Counted from the first letter of the stretch, positions 20,477 to 32,868 are shown. The stretch is 64,000 bases of DNA from Catonia carolina (GCA_035578175.1 JAQMRL010000001.1:370443720-370507719), one strand, 5' to 3'. The notes: generated by a model not told the origin, from the sequence alone. Translations and numbers: made by a program.

Positions 20477-21886
20477 GTAAGTTTTTATTTACTAATTAAA
20501 CCATTATTATATGTTTAAGTATTTATAATTGGCAGTTTCAGTTTCTTTGATCATGGAGCTGAGTGTTAAAATAATGTGGCCTATAATAAACATAACCTAA
20601 TTGTGCCATGGCTGATTGATTCGTGTTAGGCGATGTTATTTGGGGTTTTATTAGTCAATAATCGAAAATTTTTAGCCAAGATTTTCAGATTTAAAGTTTT
20701 ACTGAATAAATGGCATTATTCATTAATTTGTGGCCCGTAATGTGGTTTGAATTAATTAATGTAAGTGTTGTAATACTCTCGTTGGTAAATTTTGTAGTTA
20801 AGTTTTAGATTTAACCTTCAAAAAATATTATAAACCTTTCGGTGTTGTAGATTTATAAGTCTAATGGTTAGATGAAGATGCTGTGATAATGTATTAAAAT
20901 TCATGAAGTCAGTCATGTTGTTCATTGTGAGTACGTAACATGCAGGACCAGGCTTTCTCCTTTAGATGGGTCAGTACTACCTTGGCCAAATTTATCTTGC
21001 TATAAAAGTTTCCAGTGAGATGGCCAGTTGTCTTGTTTTTTAGTTAAAGTGAATAAGGCTGCATTTTATAATTTTTTTTACGGGGTAGTCAACTCAAGAT
21101 GATTTTTTAAAAATTTAGATTCCTTTTTGCATTTATTTGAAGTTAATAATTTTCTCAATCACAATATTTGGTTACTTTGTTAGTACGTTGACGAAAAGTT
21201 ATAAAAACATCTGTTTAAAATAAAGCTCACTAGCAAGGCGAGTAAAATTATTCTCCTTCAACTTTAGGTTTTCCAGGAATGTGGTTTTTACATGTTTGTA
21301 CATTCTTGGGAATTAAATATTTTGTTAGTATTGGAGATATTTGGATTGTGTTTTTTTCAAATGTTCATAATTTCTTGCTCTATTATCTGTGGAATGATTA
21401 TTACAAAAACCTTAATAGGGATTTAGTTTAAAATAATTTGTGAATACATAAAATAAATGTTTTTGAAAATATGGTTTTTCTTCAACAAATTTCTTGTAAG
21501 AAAAAATACATACAACAGATAATGGAGAGCAGTTTTCTGTATTTTGTAGCATAAGAATCATGTTTATATCTTTCTTGGTTCGTGAGATATTTGATTCCCC
21601 GTAAAAGCCTGCTTTTCCAACCTCACCCTTATATTAGGGGTTGTAATTAATTTATTGGCTTTGTTCAAATGGTAGACCATTACTAGTAAATTATTCTTTC
21701 ATATAAAATAAATAATGATAAATTATAGCCAGAAATTTTGATTTTCATTTTCTGGGTTGACTACCCCGTTAAGCTACTATTAAATTAAATTACTAGTTGA
21801 TAAAGTATTACAGTTACTAACTTAAACTAAGAGTTTAATGAGTGCATTACAGGAGCAATTCCTGGTATTAGCATACAGGGCATCCA
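20477..21886. other. Featureless AT-rich DNA after the donor
   Basis: No ORF, repeat or RNA recognised. It is the start of the putative long intron. Confidence 0.35.
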
Positions 21887-21902
21887 CCTGGAGCCCTGCG
21901 CC

Positions 21903-22080
21903 GGCCGCATTGGCGCAGTTGGTAACGTGCTCGCCTCTCATCATGCGGTCTTGGGTTCGAATCCCATTCAGGCACGGCATCTTTTCATACGTTACAAAAA
22001 AATCATTTCATCCTTCACCGTCTGCATTAGCAGTAATTGCAGAACAGTCGGACGTTAAACCAAAAAAAAAAAAAAAAAAA
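21903..22080 (+). mobile_element. S1 tRNA-headed SINE, full length
   Basis: Head GGCCGCATTGGCGCAGTTGG (A box) and GGGTTCGAATCCC (B box), then GTCTGCATTAGCAG and GTCGGACGTTAAACC with an 18-base poly(A). A 16-base duplication, CCTGGAGCCCTGYGCC, flanks it (21887-21902 and 22081-22096, one mismatch), which proves insertion by target-primed retrotransposition. Confidence 0.92.
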
Positions 22081-22220
22081 CCTGGAGCCCTGTGCCAAAA
22101 ACATAATTAAGAACCATGCAATTAAAGATGATGTGTAACTTCTAAACCATATGAATAGTGATTTTCATAGCATCTGTGTATTGTGCCTCTACACTGTCCA
22201 TCCCGTCTGATCAGTAAATA

Positions 22221-23209
22221 CAGAGTGTTCAAAAAGTTGCAGTGAAGTATACAACGAAACTCAATGAAATACAAGTTAATAATTTATTAAATAATATTCA
22301 TTTTAATACTTACAAAAACATTGTACCTTCACATTAAATATTGAAAGTGCCTTCCCTGTTGTTGAACACACAATTCAGTTTGTCTAATCATGTTTCCAAA
22401 AACACGCAGTAACATTTCCTCTGCAACAGAAGCAGTGAAAGTAGATATTGTAATTTTCAATTCATTAATGGATTTTGGACTGCTTTTACAGTCAGTTGCT
22501 TTCGTTGCACCCCAGAAGAAAAAGTAAGGTGGTGATACGTCAGGAGATCGTGGAGGCCGAAGTCCTTGTGAAATTTTACGATCACTAAAAACATCTGCAA
22601 GCAGTCTCATTGAAACGCAAGCTGTACGCGCTGTTGCACCATCTTGTTGAAAATAACCATTGAGTATTTCACTTAACTCAAGTTAACATATGAATGGATA
22701 AAGAATTTCAGTGCAGTATCGTTGTGCATTTATTGTTTCATTAAAAAATATGGGACCTACCATCCAACCTCTAGATTGCAATGTAAACTCTCCAATTTTC
22801 ACAGAATGAAGTGGTTCCTTATGAAAACACAATGGATTTTCAGTACTCCGCAGACAAGAATTTTGCAAGTTCGTGTACCCAGATAAATGGAACCACACCT
22901 AATTGGTGAAAAACAAGTTTTATTACATTAAGAACATCGATTCCATTTTGTCGAATGAAATTATTTAACCATTCACAATACTGCATTTTCTTGCCATGAT
23001 CAGTAGGTTTTAATTTCTCCCACAATTATCACTTTGTATGGGAAAAGTTCTAATTCTTCCTTACAGCTGTGTGGGCTATTCCGACAGTAACATCGGTTTC
23101 CTGTGCAAATTTTCTCATTGACGGTTCGGAATAATGAACATCTTATCGGAAATATCGAATAAAAGATTGACAATACATCACAAGTATTTAACACTTTTTG
23201 AACGCTCTG
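22221..23209 (-). mobile_element. Tc1/mariner-superfamily transposon, decayed
   Basis: Inverted ends CAGAGTGTTCAAAAAGTTG and, from the far end, CAGAGCGTTCAAAAAGTGTT, each next to TA. Between them the minus strand encodes most of a transposase in broken frames. 989 bases. Confidence 0.88.
22329..23180 (-). pseudogene. Tc1/mariner-superfamily transposase pseudogene
   Basis: Minus-strand order: SMRKFAQETDVTVGIAHTAV (helix-turn-helix region), LFPYKV, LKPTDHGKKMQYCEWLNNFI, WFHLSGYTNLQN, RSTENPLCFHKEPLHSVKIG, GPIFFNETINAQRYCTEILY, PPRSPDVSPPYFFFWGATK, and RQTELCVQQQGRHFQYLM as the C terminus. Frameshifts and stops break it. The C terminus is of a type common in insect mariner-like elements. Confidence 0.82.
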
Positions 23210-23263
23210 TAGTTGTTGACTTTGCACCTCTCCTATCACACAAGCATGATACACACTCACATG

Positions 23264-23393
23264 CGGTCTTGGGTTCAAATCCCATTCAGGCACGGCATTT
23301 TTTCATACGTTACAAAATATCATTTCATCATTCTTCGTCTGCATTAGCAGTAATTGCAGAACAGTCGGACGTTAAACCAAAAAAAAAAAAAAA
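23264..23393 (+). mobile_element. S1 SINE, 5'-truncated
   Basis: Starts inside the tRNA head (GCGGTCTTGGGTTCAAATCC) and runs to poly(A). ACTCACATG flanks it at 23255-23263 and 23394-23402, so it was truncated at insertion. Confidence 0.85.
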
Positions 23394-23402
23394 ACTCACA
23401 TG

Positions 23403-24052
23403 TGCAACAATACTGCAGTCAGAAATCTAATATATTTCTGCTAATAACTTAACACAGAAGCCACTCATTTTTATGTATCTCTTCAGTAGTATCACGTATT
23501 GATATGATTCTACCTAATAAGTTATTAACCGCAAGTTTAGTGTGTTGAATATTTAATTAATGAAAATTATCAATCAGCTAGCAGTTGCCCTCATCCAATT
23601 CAATTTCTTAGAAAACTAGGACTTATAAAATCCAATAATCAAATAATATAATAATAATAATAAATTATATAATAATCAAATAATAGACTGTGAAAAAATT
23701 TTTAAAAAGACTTAACTGAAAGATTTTACCACAGTACAGTCCGACTGTTTGATTTCTAATTTCTTTCTAATATCAAAAACCTGTCCTGTTGTTTACATTT
23801 ATACTATTCCTAATTATTTAGCTCTGCCAAAATTTAAAAAAATGAATTCAGCAATTCGCTGGAAGCTTTCTCACAGATAATTTCTATCTTCCACTTTAAC
23901 AGTCGTAAATTGAGTCTTAGGAAAGCACCATGTATATTATTGTATATAACATAATTTATTTCAAAAAATTCAAATTTTTTTTGTTGGTCACTATGGACAG
24001 CAGCTGTTGAATGAAGATAGATTTCAAGCAATTTTAACTGAAGATGACAATT
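23403..24052. other. AT-rich DNA without recognised features
   Basis: A short (ATAATA)n-like stretch at 23645-23690. Nothing else seen. Confidence 0.35.
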
Positions 24053-24363
24053 TTTGTTGTTGTATATGTCATTAGCCAAAAGGCTGGTTTGAACCTGTAG
24101 AGGTTTTAGTAAGAAAACGAAGAGTGAGGTGGTTTACAATTGCCTTCCTCACTGAGTGGAAAAGAACGCTTATCAGCATGCTGGGCCCTGAAAAGCACAT
24201 ATTTTCCACTGTGCAAATGACACCTTCTCCTTATTCACCACAGGGTCTAGCTGTATAATGAAATGCATTACTTTCAGAGGATATAACTCTGATTAGTGTC
24301 TTTTACGCCTCTACCTCTTCTATTCTTAAATAATTCAGTCATTTAATTGGCTGACCATGTTTT
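24053..24363 (-). mobile_element. SINE-B copy 2, 5'-truncated
   Basis: 3' end GCCTTTTGGCTAATGACATA then ACAACAAC, and body to GGTCAGCCAATTAAATGACT; the first 80 bases of the family are missing. Confidence 0.8.
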
Positions 24364-25270
24364 TATCAAACTTAACTAGAGATGCTATGTACAAAAGTTA
24401 TAGTATTTTTTTATTATTTTTCATGAAATCCACTTCATGACTGTCATTTTGAATAAATTCGTTTTTAATGTTTTTTTTTGTGGAATATCATTAACTGTTC
24501 TTCAACAATAAACAATAAACTCTTAAGTACATAAGTTGTAGATCTCTTAATCTTCTCTTATGTTTTTGTGTGGATTAGTCATCTAAAATGCACCTTAAGG
24601 CTGATGAAAATTTAAAATAGTACCAATTTTTGAAAAGAGAAAATCTGCTGCCCCGAAAAATCTTTCAGATTTTTCAATTTAACCGGAAGAAGTTGTAATA
24701 CAGATTTCTTCTTCTTACAATCAAAGAATACAGGTTTTAATTAACTTATTTGCAAATTATCCTACAGGTCTAGCCTATATATGAGAATTCTCATATATAA
24801 TTATTGGATATGGACATTATTTCATTATTATTGGTTGTTAGTAGGCTATATATGTTCAAAACTTAATGACTAAATTTACGCAAAATAACATTTGCTGATG
24901 GAGAGAGAAAAAAAATTACAGTAGGGTTTTTGATTGTTATACAGAAACACGTGTACAAAAGGTAAAGGGTGATAGATAAAAATGCTGTACCAGACTGGGA
25001 ATCGAATCCTGAACCACTTGCATAAAAGCCAACTAAAACTACTATACCAATCGGTAGTGGTCAGCGGAACTTTTCTTGTAAGGAAATTAAAAAAGTATAG
25101 GCTAAGTCTTTTCATTGCCCAGTTTTTTTCCTGCTTCCTCTGGACAACATTTTTTTTAAATGGAATACAAATTTGCCACCACCAATCGTTATTACTTACA
25201 AACTCTCGATTGATAGAGAAAATTATTATTTTTTATCCCTAATGTGTGTACGGGGCATTGATTCAATTTA
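24364..25270. other. AT-rich DNA with one tRNA-like relic
   Basis: Only the tRNA-like sequence at 24986-25073 was recognised. Confidence 0.35.
24986..25073 (-). repeat. tRNA-like relic
   Basis: Minus strand has TTGGTATAGTAG (A box-like) and GGATTCGATTCCCAG (B box-like) at tRNA spacing. Arms are not complementary enough for a working tRNA. Confidence 0.45.
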
Positions 25271-25690
25271 AGATGTATGTGTATGTGTGAATGAGGTCAA
25301 TTTTTATGTTGACTGAGGTCGACCATTCATGAGAGGGTAAGGTTAATTGAACCCCAACCATCAAAGTACACCAGTAACCACTGTGTTATTTTTTTTTATT
25401 AATTTAACGTCGCGTCAACTGCAACGGTCATTAGCGACGACGTTGGGGTAGAACTTTATGCAATGTAGGATAAATGATTTTTGTAACGTATGAAAATATG
25501 CCGTGCCTGAGTGGGATTCGAACCCAGGACCGCATGATGAGAGGCGAGCACGTTACTAACTGCGCCAATGCAGCCGGCGCATTTGCTTTGTCTTGTTATC
25601 CAAATCCGTTTAAAAGTGACTACCTTTACCTTCGTCTCCGAAAATCAGCTATTAAACACTTCCGGAAACGACCTCACCACCAGAACTTTG
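25271..25690 (-). mobile_element. S2 SINE interrupted by an S1-headed SINE
   Basis: 25271-25384 (GACCATTCATGAGAGGGTAA, ACCCCAACCATCAAAGTACA, CAGTAACCACTGT) and about 25586-25690 (GACTACCTTTACC, CGTCTCCGAAAATCAGCT) are the two halves of one S2 copy. The insertion lies between. Confidence 0.7.
25386..25580 (-). mobile_element. SINE with S1 head and a different 3' half
   Basis: The tRNA head and middle (GCCGGCTGCATTGGCGCAGT, GGGTTCGAATCCC, CATATTTTCATACGTTAC) are S1. The tail is not the S1 block: it reads GTCGTCGCTAATGACCGTTG and GACGCGACGTTAAA before poly(A). Only the last TTAA part is shared. Confidence 0.75.
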
Positions 25691-26201
25691 TGAATAAAAT
25701 TAAAAATAAACGTATCACCTGGTTGTTAAAGATTTACTGCTCCGAAGCCATGCTTGATCACTGTGGAGGCTTCTTAAAGACTATGTGGTGCTGCTTTGCG
25801 GAAACTTTCTCCGTTTCGGATGAAGTTTTACCATTTTGAACAATTTGTATTATTTGGTTATCCTATTAGAGATTCGGGATTTTAATACATTTTTAGATGT
25901 AGAAAACAAAAATGCTCCTTCTGAGCTCATGTATTGTCTTTTTTTGTAAAAATGCGACCAAAAAATTTCATATAGCTGTATTAATTTATTCAGGGGTACT
26001 CTGTCAAATCTGTGACCTCATTTTCAGAATATACGTCATAAATTTCAACAGAGTGATTTCATTTTCTTCGTTTTATACATTTTTTCTTGTATAGGTTATC
26101 TTTTTCTTTTTACCTTGTGGTTGGAATCTTAATTGTTGCATGTTATGTGTGTGATTTTTGTTCTTTTCAGTGTTTTGTCGAATTCATTTTTTGGCATTTC
26201 A

Positions 26202-27160
26202 TTTTACCTTCTCTTGCGTAAATGAATATCTAGGAAAGAAAAGTATAATTACTAAGTCGATTTTTCGAAATCGAGTTTTTATCGGATCTACACGTTTTCA
26301 GACCCCCTGAACCCAAAAAACATGTTTTTAGCAATTGGTCTGTGTGTGTGTGTGTGTGTGTGCTTGCGCGCGCGCGCGCGTGTGAACAGAATATCTCAAG
26401 AACGGAACATCGTACAAATTTGAAACTTAAATTAGATACGACCCGACACGAACATTTTCATCAAAATCGGTCAACCGGAAGTAGTAGTTTATTCGTGTCA
26501 TTTTTCGCTTTTTTGCGGTTTTCGCTAAAACGGCTTCTACAATTTTTTTTTTTAAATCGCTTCATTTACTAAATTTTTTATGCTCTACAAGATAGGGTAG
26601 GCGCCATGTCTGCCGAAATTCTTGGGTAGACTGTTTTCTCGTAAAAAATTTGTTTTTTTTAAAGATTGCGGCTTTTATATGCATTTTAGCGCAAAAATGT
26701 TTGTAATAAAAGTTGAAGAGCATTTAAAAAACTACAACTTTTATTTCGAATGTTTTTTGCATAACGCTTACTTTAACAATAATTAGCGATTTTCTGTTCT
26801 TTTTTTTCACGAAAATGTATAAAAAAATAGATTTTTTAAAAAGATTTCAGCCTTAGTATGCATTTCACGACAAAAGTGTATGTAATTAAATTTATGGGAA
26901 ATTAAAAGATCTACAACTTTTATTGCAAGTATTTTTCTCTAATGAGCCTAGTTTAGCGTGAAAGAGTGATTTTCGGTATTTTTAAGTGAAACTGAGGTTG
27001 ATTTTCATTTTGCGTCTATCACTCATGATTAAAATTAGGTTATGTTTATTTAGGTTAGTTTTTTTGTTCATTTCTAATGTTTTATTACTAATGTTAGGTA
27101 TATTGTTCATTATTTGCATTGACAAGAGAAAGTTGTGTGAGTGTTTCACACCAGATTTTT
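26202..27160 (+). mobile_element. HINE, full length
   Basis: Left end TTTTACCTTCTCTTGCG, right end GACAAGAGAAAGTTGTGTGA followed by GTGTTTCACACCAGATTTTT. Internal (GT)n with a GCGC run at 26340-26390. The best example of both ends in one piece. Confidence 0.88.
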
Positions 27161-27830
27161 GGCATTTCTTTTTCTTTATTACATTTTTGCCGTACACGTC
27201 AGTCAAAGAGCTTCTAATTACTGACAAGCATTCTTTGATACTTTTTATAGTTTGGTTAATTATTTCGATGATTTAGCTTATAATTGTCTTATTTACAACA
27301 TAATGCTTTTATAGCTACATTGGTGTGACCAACCCTTGTGGTATTTGCAATTTTTACGAGCCTAGCAATAAGTTGGCGCACAACGTGGGCACAAATTGTT
27401 AGTTTAATTATAACATATTAGATTGACTGTTTATGTGTTAGCTATAAAATTATTCACACAAAACTAATTTCCTTTCTAATAAAGCAAAGGTAATTAAATA
27501 ACAAATAAAGTGATATTAACCATTGTTTTTGCTCTGTATTACTGTAATAAATACATATAATGCCCTTTATGCCTTTCTAAAGAATCCAGCGTAAATGTAA
27601 TAGATGGAGTTTATTTAAAATTATTACAGACGTTTTTGAGAGAATTTAATTTTTTGCATTGTAGCTAAGTACCGTTACGTTTTGGGGCTACGCGACTTAA
27701 TTCCAAATATCTCTCAGGGGTCGGATGAAATAACCTTAGTTTTCAAAATATCAGTTTAATCGATGCGATAGTTTTTTGTACTGGATATAAATACTGACGT
27801 ACACTTCGGATACTCACTGATGTACCTTTT
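27161..27830. other. AT-rich DNA without recognised features
   Basis: Nothing recognised. Confidence 0.35.
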
Positions 27831-28069
27831 CCAAACAATTTTTTGGGGTCTTTTCCGTTTTCTGTATGCCACTATCAAATCCGAATTCCCTGAAGGGTCG
27901 CACACTTGTTCATTTCTCCCACTCCCTGCCTTACTGAATACTCATCTGAGACAAACACACTCACGAACGCGTACACACGGCCTTCCCAGCCCCAGTATAT
28001 AGTACTACGTTGCACGTTCTGTTGTTTTATTTCACATTTTGTTTTATTTTGCTATTACTATGCTACATT

Positions 28070-28143
28070 ATACTATTACGTTATATTTTTAATTATTTAC
28101 ATTGGGAAGAGAAAGTCGTGTGAGTGCTTCACACATACTTTTT
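28070..28143 (+). mobile_element. HINE right-end fragment inside the TIR element
   Basis: TTATTTACATTGGGAAGAGA then AAGTCGTGTGAGTGCTTCAC is the HINE subterminal repeat and hairpin. Confidence 0.7.
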
Positions 28144-28312
28144 TAGTTGTCGCATCTTCTGGGATTGTGTAATAACCCCTTTTTTCCTGAAGGAACTCTG
28201 CAGCATCTTCCTCCGTCCTAATATTATTAAGTAACTCTTCAAAATTTACAGCAGACTGTGTAGTAACTAACTGTGAAATCGGAATAGAGTTGACAGTAAT
28301 ATTGCTAGTCAA
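28135..28312 (-). pseudogene. Possible transposase N-terminal fragment
   Basis: The minus strand encodes NFEELLNNIRTEEDAAEFLQ then EKRGYYTIPEDATTKK. The pattern of an acidic helix followed by A.EFL..KRG resembles the N terminus of Merlin/ISXO2-type transposases, but no catalytic residues are present. The reading frame then runs into the HINE fragment. Weak assignment. Confidence 0.25.
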
Positions 28313-28500
28313 ATTGGCGCGCTAGACGCAGGAGTGGGAGAATTGGGTAACCCTTCAGGGAATTCGGTTTTGATAGCGGTATACAGAAAACGGAAAAGAC
28401 CCATTTTTTGGTTTCAGGGGTAATAATTGTTTTAAATCTGGGTATGCATTTTTTTTACATTATAGGCTACCGATATTTTCTCATTGTACACTATAAATTT

Positions 28501-28896
28501 GCCCATAACAGGCAGATGGAGTGTTAAATTATTTACACTCTAACTGCTAGTCCCAGGGCTACAAAAAATAGTTCTGTCTCTTAACACATGAACAGCCAAT
28601 TATGTGACTGAATCATTAAAGAAGAGAAGAGGTAGAGGTGTAAAAGACACTAGTCACAGTTATCTCCTTTAAGAGTAATGAATTTCATTATACAGCCAGA
28701 CCCTGTAGTAAATGAAGTGAAGGTATCATTTGCTGGATGGAAAATATGAGTTTTTCAGAGAGCCCGGTATGCCGATAAGCATATTTTAACTCAGTGAGGA
28801 AGGGAATGGTAAACAACCTTACTCCTCGTTTTACTTAGTAAAGTCTCTAGAGGTTCAAACCAGCTTTCGGCTGATGACCTAAACAACAACACAACA
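28501..28896 (+). mobile_element. SINE-B copy 3, full length
   Basis: Starts GCCCATAACAGGCAGATGGA and ends GGCTGATGACCTAAACAACA followed by ACACAAC. A clear view of the AAC-type tail on the sense strand. Confidence 0.88.
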
Positions 28897-30095
28897 CTAT
28901 AAATAAAGTTGTTGGGTGTTAATAAAAAATTGGCTAATAATCATATCACCGTTTTTTGACTATAAAATTATGACAGAAGTAATAAATCGATTGCACTTTT
29001 GTTATGGTGAATTTATTCGACAATTTTCCGACTACAGTAGTATGTTCCAAAACAGCTTGCTGTGGACTATTGTATTCTGGTGACAAAGGATTTATCTCGA
29101 GAGAGTAGAGATTACTTTTAATCTCTAATAATAAACGAATAATTGTCAGCACATTAACACTCGTGCTTCAAATTGTATATATGCTAAAGAATTTAGGTCA
29201 ATGCCTCTTTTATCGACAACTTTCAAAATTATGATGGTATGGCGTCACATTAATGCGGCCATAAAATTTTTATGGGTTAGATTTTTAAACTGTAACGGAG
29301 TAGAAATACATCCTGCTTGTTGCATTTTATTTTATGTTTTTTTACAATTAGTATCTTGGTCATTCGTCACAGCCTGAAGGAGCTAGGCTGTATAAATGCA
29401 TTTTGGTCAGTTTTAATTTATATTTATGTGTTTTATTAATGAAACAGTACTGTTTAAATGCACTCTTGGCACTACATATTTAACGATTTAAGAGTGCATT
29501 TCAACCGGTTTTGTATTTTAAGCTGCTTGTTTTAAACACGCCAAAGTTTAATGTGCTAGTTCTTAGTTGATTTAAATCTGCTGGTTTTATTACATTGCGA
29601 ATTCAGATAAAATGCAATTACAAAATTATACTATCGCCACGAAAGAAGTCCGTTGTATTTAAAGAACTCTTATTTCAAAAACTACCGAACGGAAAATTTT
29701 GAATGGTACGTAAAATAAATATTTATTTTTTCTGCATTGATTTATTCGTTTGACCGAACTAAAAAACAACTAAAAAAAAAATCCTTAGGAGGTATGGAAA
29801 TTCTCGCATTGAAAAATCCCCCGTTTTTAGCCGGTTTTTCGTTTATGAGCGTCTAAAACGCATGTTACTTCGTCTGGAATAAATATATAAAACAATCGGC
29901 GTACACTCATGTTAATGATCAGAGTTTTCTCTGTAATTGAAATATTTAAAAAGTAAAATCCGATGCTCCATTTTAATATCGCAGCCGTTTAAATTTTGCT
30001 ATCTTCGGTTCCATGAAAAGGTAGGGAAAATATTTTTGAACTGAACCGTGCATTTTTTAAACACTCTTATGTCAGATGTAGCCTTGTCTGTTTGT
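28897..30095. other. AT-rich DNA without recognised features
   Basis: AGAGTGCATTT occurs twice in opposite orientation near 29460-29500. No gene or known repeat seen. Confidence 0.35.
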
Positions 30096-30454
30096 GTTGT
30101 TATTTAGGCCATCAGCCGAAAGGCTAGTTTAAACCTCTAGAGGGTTTACTAAGTAAAACGAGGAGTGAGGTGGTTTATTTATCATGCCTTTCTTACTAAG
30201 TGGAAAAGTACGCTTATCAGCATACTCGACCCTCTGAAAAGCATCTACGTTCCACCCTGCAAATGACACCTTCACTTCATTCACCACAGGGTCTGGCTAT
30301 ATAGGCTAATTAAATTCATTACTCTCGGAGCAGATAACTCTGACTTAGATGTCTTTTACACCCCTACCTCTTCTGTTCTTAAATGCTTCAGTCATAAAAT
30401 TGGTTGAACATGTGATACGAAACGGAACTATTTTTGTAGCCCTAGAACTAGCAG
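30096..30454 (-). mobile_element. SINE-B copy 4, abutting a HINE
   Basis: 3' end CCTTTCGGCTGATGGCCTAA then ATAACAAC; the 5' end stops at CTGCTAGTTCTAGGG-like sequence where HINE sequence (TATTGTTTTCATGTTG) begins at 30455. Both are cut at the junction. Confidence 0.8.
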
Positions 30455-31343
30455 GTATTGTTTTCATGTTGATTTTTCGAAATCGAGTTTTCACCGGATA
30501 TACACGTTTTCAGACCCCCATGAACCAAAAAAACATGTTTTTTGCGATCGTTCTGTGTATGAACAGAATATATCAAGAACGGAACATCGTAGAAAGTTGA
30601 AACTTGAAACTTAGGTACCACTAGAGGACCCGACACGAAAATTTCATCAAAATCGGTCAGCCGGAAGTAGTAGTTTATTCGTGTCATTTTCCACTCTTTG
30701 CGATTTGCTCAAAAACGGGTTCTACGATTTTTTTTAAATCGCCTCATTTACTACATTTTTTATGCTCTGCAAGATAGGGTAGGCGCCATGTCTGTTGAAA
30801 TTCTTGGGGAGACTATTCTCTGTAGAAAAAAAATAGGTTTTTCAAGATTGCAGCCTTAATATGCATTTTAGCCATAAAGTGTAGGCCTATATTAAAAATT
30901 GTAGACAATTTAAAAATTTACAACGTTTATTTTAAACATTTTTTTGAATAACGCTTAGTTTAGCGGTAATTAGTAATTTTCTTTTTGTTTTTTCATAAAA
31001 ATCTGTAAAAAAACGATTTTTTAAGATTTCAGCCTTAGTAGCCTATGCATTTTACGACAAAAGTGTATGTATATCAAATTTATAGGAAATTAAAAGATGT
31101 AAAAGTTTTGTTCTAAGCATTTTTCTCTACAGAGCCTAGTTTAGCGCCAAAAAGTGATTTTTCGTATTAGCCAAACTGAGGTTGAGTTTCATTTTCATCA
31201 TTCACTCATGATTAAAATGAGGTTATATTTTTTGTGATAAATTTTTTGTTTATTTCTAATGTTTTATGACTAATATTAGGTTAAATTGTTCATTGTTTGC
31301 ATTGGTAAGAGAAAGTCGTGTGAGTGTCTCACATCAGATTTTT
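30455..31343 (+). mobile_element. HINE lacking the first 40 bases
   Basis: Begins at TATTGTTTTCATGTTG and ends GTAAGAGAAAGTCGTGTGAG then TGTCTCACATCAGATTTTT. The GT tract is reduced to CTGTGTATG. Confidence 0.82.
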
Positions 31344-32639
31344 ATTGATATGAAATTAAGTTTGAACTCCAAAAATTTCAAGATTTAGCTTAATCTCATT
31401 ATTATCGATATGACCAAAAAAATGTCTGGTTGTAATTTCGTTATTGTGTTCAATTATTATTTTCGAAGGTTTTATCACTTTTAGCAACTTGAGCTATTTA
31501 AAAAAAAACAGTAAATGTTTACTGTATAAATTTTATCTTTTAGTGCTGTTGTACCCGCATAAATATCACTAGGTACGCCATTGATATAAAGAAAAATTTG
31601 CATAGTAAAGCACAGCGACTAAATATGTGTACAAATAGTTGTATACAGTGGCCTGTCAACAGTAATGTTAATCTCGGCACAATTATTTAATTATAAAATG
31701 TATTAATCGTGAACATATACGAACTGTTTAGCGTGACTTAAAAACGAAATCACATTATTTAACAATCTCTTCAATTTTTACGACACATAGTAGTCACGAA
31801 GAGATCCTGCCAAGAAAGCATCGATTTTTACTGTACCGTCACGACTTCCAACAAGTTGTATCGAATCATTGAATAAATAGTTTTACTAAAGTTTCAAATG
31901 AATTAAATGCAGAATGTGTTATAGAGTTGAAAAAGAATCTTCTTGTGAATTTTATTACTAAGTTGTTTAAATGGCTTGGATGTAAGGTTCATTTCACAAA
32001 CGATTGTTTGTGATTTATAGGATATGAAATATCTAGATTGGGATAGGTGTAGGAAACCTGTACTATTTCAAAAATGAACCGTAAATTTTGAAAATGTTAA
32101 CTGCCCAGTACCTAAGTTACGCTAGTTAATAAAACTATCATCTAGATGATTAACATCTTGCTGAGGCTTGTAGATTTGTAAAAGATTGTGAATATTGTAC
32201 TATAAACCATTATATATGCGTAAATCAGTTTTGAAGCTTTTAGGGCAAAAAAGAGTAGACAAAAAATAATTATCAGGCTCCGAATGTAAACGGTGTTCGT
32301 GATGTAACTGATATTATTGTTGTGGTACTTGCTTATTGCACGCGGTATAAGGATGAAATATACAGTTTATTAATTATGAGAGTACACCAATGACCGCAGT
32401 AGGAATTTAGAACTGCTGTAACAGTAGTGCTCCTATTATTTTTATAGTATTTTCTTGTCCTAGTTCTAAAGTATTTGGTCTTATACGACTAAGTTTTGAT
32501 TGAACCAAGTACAGTAAGACAGATATGTTTCTTCGTTTTATTGGTGTTTCTGTACGGTACTAGGAACAAAAAAAAATCTCGTTCCGACCCAAAATCGATT
32601 CGTGACGCATAAAAACGAGAAAGTTTTTTTTAAGCTTTT
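31344..32639. other. AT-rich DNA without recognised features
   Basis: No ORF of interest and no repeat recognised. Confidence 0.35.
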
Positions 32640-32868
32640 ATTTGTTGTACGCAAAATGGTTTGGCCATTTTCAAAGGTTGGAGGATGGTAGGTGGCCCAA
32701 GAGGGTATGGGAGTGGACGCCAGCCGGTAGAAGGAGGGGTAGGGCAGAGGTGACGTGTTGGCCGGTGTGCAGGAGGCAATGTCTTTGAGGTGGTTTTCCG
32801 ATGGTGCCTGGCAAGACATAGAGAGGTGGTGCTTAGGAAGCGAGATACGGCTGGGGCTGTGAATCATC
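32640..32868 (+). mobile_element. Non-LTR retrotransposon 3' coding fragment
   Basis: Encodes the C-terminal tail of a LINE ORF2 protein: LEDGRWPKRVWEWTPAGRRR, GRAEVT, then in shifted frames GAWQDIERWCLGSEIR-like sequence ending in TGA. The pattern resembles tails of insect LINEs (W.GH..R..D.R.PK..W.W.P.GRRR). Broken. Confidence 0.65.

Larger units (their letters stand above)
27831..28413. mobile_element. DNA element with about 90-bp terminal inverted repeats
   Basis: Left arm (27831-27925) has GGGTCTTTTCCGTTTTCTGT, CGAATTCCCTGAAGGGT and TTCTCCCACTCC; the right arm (about 28320-28413) carries the same blocks inverted. Inside is a HINE right end (28070-28143) and a minus-strand ORF. Superfamily not certain. 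Confidence 0.75.

Noticed and set aside
21901..21975. tRNA gene in the S1 head
   Set aside because: A and B boxes are present, but arms do not pair as in a real tRNA, and the sequence is followed by SINE body, poly(A) and a target-site duplication.
25474..25839. 121-codon ORF on +
   Set aside because: It begins in an inverted SINE and crosses into an S2 remnant. No conserved motif; frame is fortuitous.
32538..32867. 109-codon ORF on -
   Set aside because: Antisense of the LINE fragment, whose + strand carries the recognisable protein motif.
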